A stretch of 64,000 nt of DNA from Halomonas sp. GT (GCF_002082565.1 NZ_CP020562.1:930001-994000); one strand, 5' to 3'; shown: positions 20,865-28,528, numbered from the stretch's first letter. Numbers and translations: made by a program. Notes: generated by a model not told the origin, from the sequence alone.

Positions 20865-21023
20865 ATGAAAAGCACAGTTCGAAAAATTTGTCAGTCATGC
20901 AAAATTGAAAAAAGTCTTTCTGATTTCCATCGAAACAAGACAAAAACAGACGGCCACAACGGAATCTGTAAGATTTGTCAGGCGGAAGTCGATAAACGAA
21001 ATCGTCAGAATGAGAATGCCTAA
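20865..21023 (+). CDS. 52-residue zinc-ribbon protein in the integron cassette
   Basis: ATG 20865 with GAGAGGA upstream; the TAA stop at 21021-21023 lies inside the attC R'' core, as is common for cassette genes. Two CxxC pairs (Cys9/Cys12 and Cys35/Cys38) with a KSLSDFHRNKTKTDG spacer match the short zinc-ribbon that precedes HNH or endonuclease VII-like domains in phage proteins. Here no nuclease domain follows. It could bind nucleic acid, or be the detached zinc-ribbon of such an enzyme. It shares a cassette with the 149-residue gene upstream. Confidence 0.7.
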   Translation: MKSTVRKICQSCKIEKSLSDFHRNKTKTDGHNGICKICQAEVDKRNRQNENA

Positions 21024-21105
21024 CAAGGCAAATGCACTCGGTCAGCAAAAAGTGCCGCTCCTTCGTCGCTCTGCTTTTTGCTGCCGGTGATTTGCGGCGT
21101 TAGCA
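21018..21105 (+). repeat. attC site 1 (59-base element)
   Basis: R'' GCCTAAC (21018-21024) and R' GTTAGCA (21099-21105) bracket imperfectly complementary arms: GGCAAATGCACTCGG against CCGGTGATTTGCGGC, with the extrahelical bases usual for attC, and an inner stem CAGCAAAAAG/CTTTTTGCTG. 88 bases in all. This is a complete, foldable attC. Confidence 0.9.
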
Positions 21106-21119
21106 GTTCAAGGAAACGT

Positions 21120-22025
21120 ATGAGTCAATCTGAAATGAAAGAAACATCGACATTCGTTAGGGTATTGATTTCAATATTCTGTCTGCTACTGGCAGCGATG
21201 GTGATATTTAATTATGTCTGGGTCGAACCGCAAGGCGAGTTGAATAATGGAATTGTATTTCTTCTGTTTCTGCTGCTCGTGCTTGTTCTGGCTGAGTCAT
21301 TTGATAACTTCTCTCTTGGTAAATTGATAACCATATCCCGGGAAGTCAAAAAGAAAGAAAAAGAAGTTCAAACGCTTGAGAAAAAGAATGGCGACCTTTT
21401 ATCCCAGCTAATTTCTGTCACAAGCAATAACACACAGCACCAAAGTCACACCAATGTGTATGGTGACTATCACGCGCCGCCAACTGTAACCAAAGCATCG
21501 GACGAAGAGGTAGAAGAGAGCAAAAGCTCTGAGCAGCCTCCTGCGAGAGTAGAACCTTCAACGCCTACCCGGGTTAGCTATAACTGGCGGGAAGCCGAAA
21601 AGTTATCCTTATTTAAGTATTTGGCGTCAAAAAAGATTCATCAGTCCAATGTCATAACTGAAGCTAAACTGACAACGCAATTCCATGGCATTGACCCCGT
21701 GAGTAATATTCAGCCAATTTATGATGCTTATTATAGAGATGACGACCACGAAGTTTTTATAGAGTTTAAGCCAAATAGAAGCATGCCATTCATGTATCGA
21801 GATCGCCTCTATGTAATGCTTAGTAAAATATCCCACTACAAGACGACGAAAAAGGTTAATGCTTATCTTGAATTGGTCCTGATGAACACTCCAGAAGAGG
21901 AACCTTCAAGAAATGGTGGTTTCGACAGGCTTTTGGAATACTTCGAGCCTGCCATTGCAAGTGGTCTGCTTCGAGTTAGTGAAATTGAATTCAGTGAGCA
22001 AGAGTTGGCAAGCATCAAGGAGTGA
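21120..22025 (+). CDS. Membrane-anchored coiled-coil protein with a PD-(D/E)XK-like C-terminal domain (cassette gene)
   Basis: 301 residues from ATG 21120 (AAGGA five bases upstream; the frame is open to 21078). Two membrane helices (about 11-30 and 44-60), a charged coiled coil (about 73-98), a disordered acidic/Pro-rich linker (about 101-155), then a globular domain. In it, IYDAYY with Asp202 and EVFIEFK with Glu215 and Lys217 have the D-x(n)-E-x-K arrangement of restriction-type nucleases, followed by a helix and a hydrophobic strand (NAYLELVLM). Nuclease or related nucleic-acid function is inference. It fills a whole cassette on its own and is a candidate phage-defence effector held at the membrane. 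Confidence 0.7.
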   Translation: MSQSEMKETSTFVRVLISIFCLLLAAMVIFNYVWVEPQGELNNGIVFLLFLLLVLVLAESFDNFSLGKLITISREVKKKEKEVQTLEKKNGDLLSQLISVTSNNTQHQSHTNVYGDYHAPPTVTKASDEEVEESKSSEQPPARVEPSTPTRVSYNWREAEKLSLFKYLASKKIHQSNVITEAKLTTQFHGIDPVSNIQPIYDAYYRDDDHEVFIEFKPNRSMPFMYRDRLYVMLSKISHYKTTKKVNAYLELVLMNTPEEEPSRNGGFDRLLEYFEPAIASGLLRVSEIEFSEQELASIKE

Positions 22026-22028
22026 TAC

Positions 22029-22100
22029 TGCTAACAAGCCACTGCACACGGAAATTTTACTCGCTACGCTCCCAGTTTTCCGGTGAGCAAGGCGTTATTC
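22029..22100 (+). repeat. attC site 2
   Basis: R'' TGCTAAC (22029-22035) and R' GTTATTC (22094-22100); 72 bases, with complementary inner arms around GGAAA/TTTCC and ACGG/CCGG. The R'' bases TGCTAA are the exact complement of TTAGCA, the first six bases of the same cassette at 21100-21105, as required of a genuine excisable cassette. Confidence 0.85.
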
Positions 22101-22172
22101 ATAGCGTTCGTTTTGACGTACGTACCAAAGGGCGTACAGTTGGTAAATAGTTAAACACGCAAGAGGTACGTC

Positions 22173-22415
22173 ATGACCGGCATCACAGCAACGGAGGCGC
22201 GGAGCAACCTTTATCGGTTGATTGACGAGACCGCCGAGTCCCACCAACCCATCGTCATCATGGGTAAGCGGAACAAAGCCGTCCTGGTTTCCGAGGAAGA
22301 CTGGTCCGCCATTCAGGAAACGCTTTACCTGCTCTCCGTACCGAGTATGCGGGAGTCTATTCGTGAGGGAATGGATACCTCCGTGGATGAATGCGATGGG
22401 GAGCTGGACTGGTGA
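22173..22415 (+). CDS. YefM/Phd-family antitoxin
   Basis: 80 residues. N-terminal Phd/YefM DNA-binding fold (MTGITATEARSNLYRLIDE) with the typical VIMGKRNKAVLVSEEDW strand-helix element, and an acidic C-terminal tail that would embrace the toxin. ATG 22173 follows directly on the cassette start. It overlaps the downstream YoeB-like toxin by four bases (GTGA), so the two are translationally coupled. Members repress their own promoter together with the toxin. In integrons such pairs are thought to stabilise the array. Confidence 0.92.
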   Translation: MTGITATEARSNLYRLIDETAESHQPIVIMGKRNKAVLVSEEDWSAIQETLYLLSVPSMRESIREGMDTSVDECDGELDW

Positions 22416-22675
22416 CATGGACGTTGGTTTACACCAAACAAGCCCAGAAGGACGCAAAGAAGCTGGCTTCAAGCGGCCTCAAGCCAAAAGCCCAAGAGTT
22501 GTTGGCCCTAATTGCAGAAGATCCGTACCGCAAACCGCCCCCGTTTGAGAAGCTCATAGGTGATCTTGCGGGCGCCTATTCACGCCGCATTAATATTCAG
22601 CATCGTTTGGTCTACCAAGTGCTTGAGGACGAGCGAGTGGTGAAAGTCCTCAGGCTATGGAGCCTCTACGAATAA
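22412..22675 (+). CDS. YoeB/Txe-family toxin with altered C-terminal active site
   Basis: 87 residues from GTG 22412, which overlaps the antitoxin stop and has GGGGAG about eight bases upstream. Ribosome-dependent mRNA interferase fold: FEKLIGDLAGAYSRRINIQHRLVYQV carries the conserved Glu and Arg. The family ends in an R-x-W-x-H-Y motif whose His is catalytic (His83 of E. coli YoeB); here it reads RLWSLYE, with CTC (Leu) where CAC (His) is expected. The toxin may thus be weak or inactive while still binding the antitoxin. Confidence 0.88.
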   Translation: MTWTLVYTKQAQKDAKKLASSGLKPKAQELLALIAEDPYRKPPPFEKLIGDLAGAYSRRINIQHRLVYQVLEDERVVKVLRLWSLYE

Positions 22676-22676
22676 T

Positions 22677-22738
22677 GCATAACTGGCCGCTGTTGCCGGA
22701 CAATTTTTCCACCGCCTCGCGACTCTAAAATTGCCGCA
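22677..22738 (+). other. Degenerate attC at the right end of the array
   Basis: GCATAAC (22677-22683) fits R''; it differs at one base from the complement of the cassette start TTATTC. GTTGCCGGACAATTTT and AAAATTGCCGCAAC can pair imperfectly, but no GTTRRRY core follows, so the right half is lost or decayed. The remaining bases to 22812 hold no gene. Confidence 0.45.
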
Positions 22739-22812
22739 ACGCTCTGTATTAACCCGCGAGTCTATCTTTGGGGGGCTGGTTTACCACCACCTTCGAAGGG
22801 GGGCGCGCTTGT

Positions 22813-23634
22813 TCACACCATCATTAAACCTTGTTTACGTACTGGTGGCGCGTAAGCGGCGTCTATCTGTGCCAAATCGTCTTCGTCGAGCCTGATGCTA
22901 TCTGCTCTGGCGTTCTGTTTGAGGTGGTCCAGGCTCACAGCTTTCGGGATGGCAATCACACCGGGGTGGCGCAGTGCCCAGGCAAGGGCGATTTGCGCGG
23001 GGGTGGCGCTGTGTTTGTCGGCGATGCGTTGCAGGGCGGCGCTATGCAGCAGCGCGCCGCCTTGCCCAATGGGGCAGTAAGCCATCAGCGGCATGCTGTG
23101 TTGAGCCTGCCAGGGCAGCAGGTCGTATTCAATGCCGCGTGCTTCGGGGTTATAGAGCACCTGGTTGGTGGCGCACGCTGGCGCATCTAGCTCCGCTAGG
23201 TCGTCAACGTCAAAGTTCGATACGCCCCAACGCAGAATCTTGCCTTGCTCGCGCAGCCGCTCAAACGCTTCTACGGTTTCGCTTAACGGGTACTGTCCGC
23301 GCCAGTGCAGCAGGTAGAGATCAATCGTGTCAGTGCCCAATCGGCGTAGGCTGCGCTCGCAGGCAGCTTGAACACCCTGGGTGCTGGCGTTGTGCGGGTA
23401 AACCTTGCTGACTAGATACACCTGATCGCGCCGGTCACGAATCGCTTGGCCAACAATTTCTTCAGCGCCGCCCTCGGCATACATCTCAGCGGTATCAATC
23501 AGTGTCATGCCCAGTTCCAGGCCTTCACGCAGCGCCCTGATTTCAGCTTGGCGCTGCCCGGCATCCTCGCCCATATGCCAGGTGCCCTGGCCGATACGGG
23601 GTACGCTGTCTCCGCCTAGCTCAATCGTCTGCAT
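22813..23634 (-). CDS. Aldo/keto reductase
   Basis: 273 residues, a complete AKR TIM barrel that reduces aldehydes or ketones with NAD(P)H in the cytosol. Catalytic tetrad visible: LIDTAEMY (Asp and Tyr), VYLVSKV (Lys) and LYLLHW (His). The phosphate-binding end is AIPKAVSLDHLKQNA. Closest in look to the 2,5-diketo-D-gluconate reductase/YeaE type; substrate unknown. It stands alone on the minus strand at the right edge of the integron. Confidence 0.92.
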   Translation of the reverse strand: MQTIELGGDSVPRIGQGTWHMGEDAGQRQAEIRALREGLELGMTLIDTAEMYAEGGAEEIVGQAIRDRRDQVYLVSKVYPHNASTQGVQAACERSLRRLGTDTIDLYLLHWRGQYPLSETVEAFERLREQGKILRWGVSNFDVDDLAELDAPACATNQVLYNPEARGIEYDLLPWQAQHSMPLMAYCPIGQGGALLHSAALQRIADKHSATPAQIALAWALRHPGVIAIPKAVSLDHLKQNARADSIRLDEDDLAQIDAAYAPPVRKQGLMMV

Positions 23635-23718
23635 GTCTATCTCCTGTTGTTATGCTGCTCTGACATCCCACTGCCATCGCAGTTCGTGGATCAATCTAAC
23701 AAGGTTTGAACGTGGCGA

Positions 23719-23850
23719 TTACACCAGCTCGCGTTTCTCGCGCTTGGCAACGCGTATGTCTTTGATGGTGGCAATGCCGATAACCGCGAAAATAGCCAGT
23801 GAGATCAACGGCCAGATAAGGACATATAACGCCAATATAAAAGTTTGCAT
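23719..23850 (-). CDS. Putative transporter small subunit (43 residues)
   Basis: Start ATG at 23850 with AGGAAAGC upstream, stop TAA at 23721-23719. One membrane helix (LALYVLIWPLISLAIFAVIGIATI) followed by a basic tail (KDIRVAKREKRELV). Small single-helix proteins of this look are found directly downstream of sodium:solute symporters in Halomonas and relatives and are thought to be accessory subunits. Here the SSS gene ends 72 bases upstream in the same direction, which supports that reading. Confidence 0.7.
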   Translation of the reverse strand: MQTFILALYVLIWPLISLAIFAVIGIATIKDIRVAKREKRELV

Positions 23851-23922
23851 GTGCTTTCCTGTTAGTTGGCTGGTGCGCGATAGCACACCAGCCATTGAAG
23901 TGACTCTAGCGCCACGCTGGGC

Positions 23923-25575
23923 TTACCGTTGAGCGGCAGGCTTGGCTGGGTCGTAGTTGATCACTTTCTGGTCGATCTGCGAGAAGTCGAACTTGCTCGA
24001 ACTCATCAGGCTGACTGCTACGCAAACAAGGGTGCTAACGCCGTAGGCCATTAATGAGGCTAGCAGTACCGTGTACTCACGTAGGAAGCCAATGCTGAAG
24101 TAGGCCAGTACAATGGCGCTGAGCGCGCCGACGATCACACCGACCCTACGCCCGCAGAAGCCAAATGCCATCAGGCCGAGCACCACGCCACCGCCCACGG
24201 CGGCGAGTAGCTCAAACAGCCCCGCGACCACACTGACCATAGGCACTAATTCGAAGCGTGCGATGCAGAACATCACTAGGCCTGCAATTACAGCCGAGGT
24301 AAAGGCCGTGTTGGTGACTCGATCCCAGAAACAGCTGGCGATGACCGGGAACACAATAGCCCCCCAAAGTGCGCCAACGAAGACCAGCATAATCAGAATA
24401 TCCATCGAGAAACTGGCGAGAATCACCCCGATCAGTGTTGCGACAATCATCGTCAACCTACCAATAAATAGCATTTTGGTCGGGTCAGGTTTGTTTTTAG
24501 CGATGTTCTTACCATACACATCGGCCATCACAATCGCGGACATAGCGGAAAGGTCTGAGTCAGCGGTAGAGGAGAGCGAGCCAATTACTAGAATAAAGAA
24601 CAGCCCGATAAATATCGGCGAGAGGTACATCGACACCATTTGCGGTATCAGGTTGTTCATGTCACCACCGATGGGCTCCATACCGGTCATTAGCGCCATC
24701 AAGCCAATCATGCCTAGGCCAATAACAATCGCACCGTAACCAATGGTCGCGGTAATAAAGGTCGGTTTGATATGGTCTTCACGCACAGCGAATAACCGCT
24801 GGGAGATGGTCTGGTTGCCAATCGCGTAGGCGAGCACCGCAACAAAGAAAGGTGCACCTTGATTGAGGATCGCATCCATCGAGAACAGATTTGCCTGCTC
24901 TGGGGTGAGTAGGCTCATTCCATCCGATAGTGTCTGTGGGCCGCCGAGGGCAAACATCACCGCTGGAATAATCAGAATGGCGACAGCCATCATTGCCATC
25001 AGTTGGGCAAAGTCGGTGAGTACCGACGCGCGGAAACCCGACCACAGCGTATAAGAGAGCACCCCGACCCCCGCGATCACGACGCCCGCCTGGAAAGAGA
25101 GTGGCGAGAGTACTGAGACCAGCGCACCAGACGCTGTGAAGTTAACCATCAGGCTAATGATGCTGCCCAGAATGTTGGAGGAGGCCAGGATTAGCTGACT
25201 TGAAGCGCCATGGCGGGCATGGATAAGTTCACCCAGGGTGTGTGCGTTCGGGGCCAGTTTGCGAAAACGACGGCCAAAGGGGTAGATGAACAGAATCATC
25301 AGTGCGCCCCATAGCCCGTAATGTAAAGGGCCAGAAATGCCGTAGGTATAACCCGAGGTGGCGGCACCGTAGAATGAGGCTGCCCAGATCCAGGTGGCGG
25401 TCATGCTGGCAGCGCCCAAACCAAAGCCAATCTGGTGATTGGACACCATGAAGGCGTCGGTATTTTCCTTTTTCTTTTTGATCAGCAGCGTCAGTAGGTA
25501 CGTGCCGCCGTAAAAGGCCAACAGTAAGGCGATCACCGTTAGTGTCGAGAATTGATAGAAATTTTCTTCGTTCAT
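23923..25575 (-). CDS. Sodium:solute symporter (SSS family)
   Basis: 550 residues with about 13-14 membrane helices of the LeuT-fold SSS family. Conserved parts: ASMTATWIWAASFYGAATSG, SGPLHYGLWGALMILFIYPFGRRFRKLAP (both DUR3-like), NQTISQRLFAVRED, and the sodium-site helix IGSLSSTADSDLSAMSAIVMADVYGKN. The DUR3-like features suggest a urea-, amide- or amino-acid-type substrate, which is inference. It is followed by a one-helix small partner. Confidence 0.85.
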   Translation of the reverse strand: MNEENFYQFSTLTVIALLLAFYGGTYLLTLLIKKKKENTDAFMVSNHQIGFGLGAASMTATWIWAASFYGAATSGYTYGISGPLHYGLWGALMILFIYPFGRRFRKLAPNAHTLGELIHARHGASSQLILASSNILGSIISLMVNFTASGALVSVLSPLSFQAGVVIAGVGVLSYTLWSGFRASVLTDFAQLMAMMAVAILIIPAVMFALGGPQTLSDGMSLLTPEQANLFSMDAILNQGAPFFVAVLAYAIGNQTISQRLFAVREDHIKPTFITATIGYGAIVIGLGMIGLMALMTGMEPIGGDMNNLIPQMVSMYLSPIFIGLFFILVIGSLSSTADSDLSAMSAIVMADVYGKNIAKNKPDPTKMLFIGRLTMIVATLIGVILASFSMDILIMLVFVGALWGAIVFPVIASCFWDRVTNTAFTSAVIAGLVMFCIARFELVPMVSVVAGLFELLAAVGGGVVLGLMAFGFCGRRVGVIVGALSAIVLAYFSIGFLREYTVLLASLMAYGVSTLVCVAVSLMSSSKFDFSQIDQKVINYDPAKPAAQR

Positions 25576-26047
25576 TGAATACCCATAGGCTTTGCAGCCC
25601 TAGCATCCTAAATGGCAACCACAGTTCCCTTGACGGGGTGGCCGCGACAGGACGTAAGCTAAAAACAGAACATCTTTCTAGGTATGTCTGTAGCGAGAGG
25701 TGGCAGCGGTTGGCAGCCTGGTCGTGCACGTGTCAGGCGTTGGAAACGCCTTAAATAGAGGGGCCGAATTAACGCAAACAGTGAGCTGAAATAAAGCGCA
25801 CATGGGGTCGATCCGGATGGCTACCCTACTCCCTTAAGCGCGAACAGTACAGGTTGAGGCCCGGCACACCGAGAATAAGAAAGCGTATAAGGTACGCTGT
25901 ATTCTAAAATGGCACCGTATGCTGGGCATTTCGTACATTGTGTAATGTAGCGAACAGTAATGCGCGAAGAAGAGGCCTTTAGCTTTGCATCTGGCTCTGC
26001 GCGGTTGGTAGATGACGGAGTGCCAATAACAGGATGGTAGCAGCTAG
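25576..26047. other. Noncoding stretch with several small palindromes
   Basis: No gene seen. Three inverted repeats stand out: AGGCGTT-GGA-AACGCCT (25735-25751), AGCGTA-N5-TACGCT (25882-25898, with outer GAATA/TATTC arms) and TACATT-GTGT-AATGTA (25934-25949). The first lies in the leader of the SSS gene; no known riboswitch consensus was recognised there. Confidence 0.5.
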
Positions 26048-26836
26048 TTAGCTGTCGAAGTAAACAACCATCTTGAGATGACGGTGCTCATCAACGATGA
26101 GCGTCTCATGGGTATAGGTGTGATGCTCGCCTTCTGTATCAAGGAGGCTGCTGATTCCTCGATTGTAGCCTTCCATACTTGACGCTTCCCACCAGCGCCG
26201 GAAGTCTGGCGATAACTGACAAAGCTCTTCAATGAGCGTTTGCATGACTGGGTCTTCAGGGGCGACAGCTAAGTCACAACGAAACTGCGCCAGCATATTC
26301 GATGCATCCTGTTGCCAGTCAGGGAGCCGTCGGCGCAGGTCGGGCGCAGTAAATACCATCCTTAATAGATTGCGCTCAGACGCTTTTCGGCTGCTGAAGT
26401 GAAGTAGTTCATCAGCCAGCGTATTCCAGCCAATAACATCCCAACGCAGGTTCATCACGTAACTAGGGCGAGAGAGGTCATCCATCAGCGACTGGATTCG
26501 GGGGGAAGTGCTCTGCTCTTGATACGCTTCTGCTGGCGGCGCTCGGCGGTGCGCTAACAGAAAAAGATGACAGCACTCGGCGTCATCCAGTTTTAGGGCA
26601 CGAGAGATGTTGAGCAGGAAGCGTTCGGAGACTTTAATGTCACGGCCCTGTTCAAACCACGTGTACCAGGTCAGGCCTACCCCAGCGAGCGCTGCAACCT
26701 CTTCTCGTCTTAAGCCCGGGGTACGCCTTCGCCCGCTAGTGGGAAGTCCGACGTCAGCGGGCGTTAATTTTTGACGATGCCGAAGCATGAATTCGGTGAG
26801 ATCACTCTGTGTTCGCTCAAGCCTATGATTCGCCAC
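26048..26836 (-). CDS. XRE-family regulator with MmyB-like sensor domain
   Basis: 262 residues from GTG 26836, which has AGAGGT six bases upstream; the frame is open to 26911. N-terminal helix-turn-helix (RRRTPGLRREEVAALAGVGLTWYTWFEQGRDIKVS) and a C-terminal MmyB-like ligand-binding domain (PSYVMNLRWDVIGWNTLADELLHF) of PAS-like fold. Known relatives control neighbouring dehydrogenases or efflux genes and may sense a fatty-acid-like ligand. It is divergent from the MFS exporter at 26930; the 93-base gap must contain both promoters, so it probably controls that gene. Confidence 0.88.
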   Translation of the reverse strand: MANHRLERTQSDLTEFMLRHRQKLTPADVGLPTSGRRRTPGLRREEVAALAGVGLTWYTWFEQGRDIKVSERFLLNISRALKLDDAECCHLFLLAHRRAPPAEAYQEQSTSPRIQSLMDDLSRPSYVMNLRWDVIGWNTLADELLHFSSRKASERNLLRMVFTAPDLRRRLPDWQQDASNMLAQFRCDLAVAPEDPVMQTLIEELCQLSPDFRRWWEASSMEGYNRGISSLLDTEGEHHTYTHETLIVDEHRHLKMVVYFDS

Positions 26837-26929
26837 GCCATTACCTCTAGTAATAGGATAATTAGCTATATTGTAACCCCATATAGAGTGTCTGAGAATG
26901 CTTGCTTCCATGATGAAGTCGGAGGCGAC

Positions 26930-28525
26930 ATGTCATTCAGCTGTGATGTTCAGACCACTTGTAATACGGACACAGGTTATACGGACACAGGTTATACGGA
27001 TACAGGCGGACGGCCCTGCAACAAGGCTGGCATTAAAGAGTGGGCGGGGCTTGCGGTATTGGCCCTGCCCACCATGCTACTTGGGCTCGATGTCACTATT
27101 CTCTACCTTGCGCTTCCTGCCATAGCGGTAGAGCTACAGCCGAGCAGTACTCAGGCGTTGTGGATTATGGACGCCTACGGCTTCATGATCGCCGGTTTTC
27201 TGATCACGATGGGCACGCTAGGGGATCGGGTTGGCCGACGTCGGCTACTGATGATAGGGGCCTTTGCATTTGCGGTCGCGTCAGTGTTTGCTGCTTATGC
27301 GCCTAATGCCGAGTGGCTCATTGTAGCGCGGGCAGCACTGGGTATTGCCGGAGCAACGCTGATGCCTTCTACGCTGGCCCTGATTAGCAATATGTTTTTT
27401 GATCTGCGCCAGCGCGCATTGGCGATTGGGATATGGGCTACCATGTTTGCACTGGGGATGGCCTTGGGGCCGGTAGTTGGTGGGTTGCTGTTAGCCCCCT
27501 TTTGGTGGGGAGCAGCTTTCCTAATTGCCGTGCCCATCGTCATCGTACTGTTATTAACTGCGCCATTACTGCTGCCGGAGTATCGCAACCCGCATGCAGG
27601 CCGGCTGGATATTTTAAGTGTTCTACTGCTGTTGATAGCAATTCTGCCAAGCATCTATGCCATAAAGGCGTTCTCTAAGGCCGGTGTGACGCCACTGGTA
27701 GTGATGACACTGGCGCTAGGTATTGTAGGAACACTGCTCTTTGTGCGTCGACAAAAGCAGCTTCTTGATCCTTTGCTTGATCTCAAACTGTTTGCCAGTA
27801 AAACCTTCACTGCTGCGCTGGTCATACTGTTGGTAGGGCTGGTGGGTGTGGCGGGAATGATGCTTCTCGTCACTCAATATCTTCAGCTAGTGGCGGGCTT
27901 CACGCCGCTGATTGCTGGGCTGTGGATGGGGCCGCCAGCACTGATGATGGTACTTGCCGGTATCCTTGCCCCTATCTTTGCGCGCCGTATTCGGCCTGCG
28001 TTTGTTATTGCTGTAGCACTCATGCTTTCAAGCATCGGTTGTGGTTTTCTGGCTCAAGTCGACCCGCTCTCTGTTCAGGTGCTCCAGGTCGTTATGGGGT
28101 TTTCACTGGTGTATTTGGGATTGGGCACTATCGCCGCGCTGGGCACCGACCTGGTGGTAGGGGCGGCTCCTGCGGAAAAAGCCGGGTCCGCGTCGTCGAT
28201 GTCTGAGATGGTTCAGGAGTTGGGCGTGGCACTGGGCGTAGCACTTCTCGGTAGCATGGCTACTCTGTTGTATCGCGTGCAGGTTGCCAGTGCGATTCCT
28301 GATGAGGTGCCTGACGATGTCTCCCGTGCCCTTGGAGAAAGTTTGTGGTCCGCAACGTCCGTTGCTGAACGACTTCCCGACGGGATACTTGAACAAGCAC
28401 AGTCTGCGTTTACACAAGGAATGAACGCTGCGGCCACCGTCAGTGGGATCACTATTTTGGCGCTGGCGTTGTTGTCGGTTGCTAGCCTCCGGCATGTACA
28501 GGCAGTTGGCGATAATGAGCATTAA
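26930..28525 (+). CDS. DHA2-family (14-helix) MFS drug exporter
   Basis: 531 residues from ATG 26930, preceded by GGAGG at four bases; the frame is open to 26771 but the upstream part has no support. Fourteen helices, with MFS motif A (GTLGDRVGRRRLLMIG), motif D1 in helix 1 (GLDVTILYLALPAIA) and motif C (GMALGPVVGGLL) of drug:H+ antiporters such as SmvA/QacA. The first 30 residues are odd: three near-identical DTGYT units encoded by a 15-base tandem repeat. Divergent from an XRE regulator that is its likely repressor. Confidence 0.9.
   Translation: MSFSCDVQTTCNTDTGYTDTGYTDTGGRPCNKAGIKEWAGLAVLALPTMLLGLDVTILYLALPAIAVELQPSSTQALWIMDAYGFMIAGFLITMGTLGDRVGRRRLLMIGAFAFAVASVFAAYAPNAEWLIVARAALGIAGATLMPSTLALISNMFFDLRQRALAIGIWATMFALGMALGPVVGGLLLAPFWWGAAFLIAVPIVIVLLLTAPLLLPEYRNPHAGRLDILSVLLLLIAILPSIYAIKAFSKAGVTPLVVMTLALGIVGTLLFVRRQKQLLDPLLDLKLFASKTFTAALVILLVGLVGVAGMMLLVTQYLQLVAGFTPLIAGLWMGPPALMMVLAGILAPIFARRIRPAFVIAVALMLSSIGCGFLAQVDPLSVQVLQVVMGFSLVYLGLGTIAALGTDLVVGAAPAEKAGSASSMSEMVQELGVALGVALLGSMATLLYRVQVASAIPDEVPDDVSRALGESLWSATSVAERLPDGILEQAQSAFTQGMNAAATVSGITILALALLSVASLRHVQAVGDNEH
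26966..27007 (+). repeat. 15-bp tandem repeat within the exporter N-terminus
   Basis: ACGGACACAGGTTAT occurs twice exactly (26966-26980, 26981-26995) and a third, partial copy with one change follows (26996-27007). Each unit adds five codons in frame (TDTGY), so copy number can change without a frameshift. Confidence 0.85.
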
Positions 28526-28528
28526 ATT

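Noticed and set aside
22095..22472. 125-codon ORF antisense to the YefM/YoeB genes
   Set aside because: Antisense to a clear toxin-antitoxin pair with an overlap typical of the family.
24113..24739. 208-codon ORF antisense to the SSS symporter
   Set aside because: Ser/Thr/Pro/Ile-rich mirror of membrane-helix codons, typical of shadows.
25576..25800. Possible guanidine or other riboswitch in the leader of the DUR3-like SSS gene
   Set aside because: I looked for conserved ykkC-type blocks and found none.
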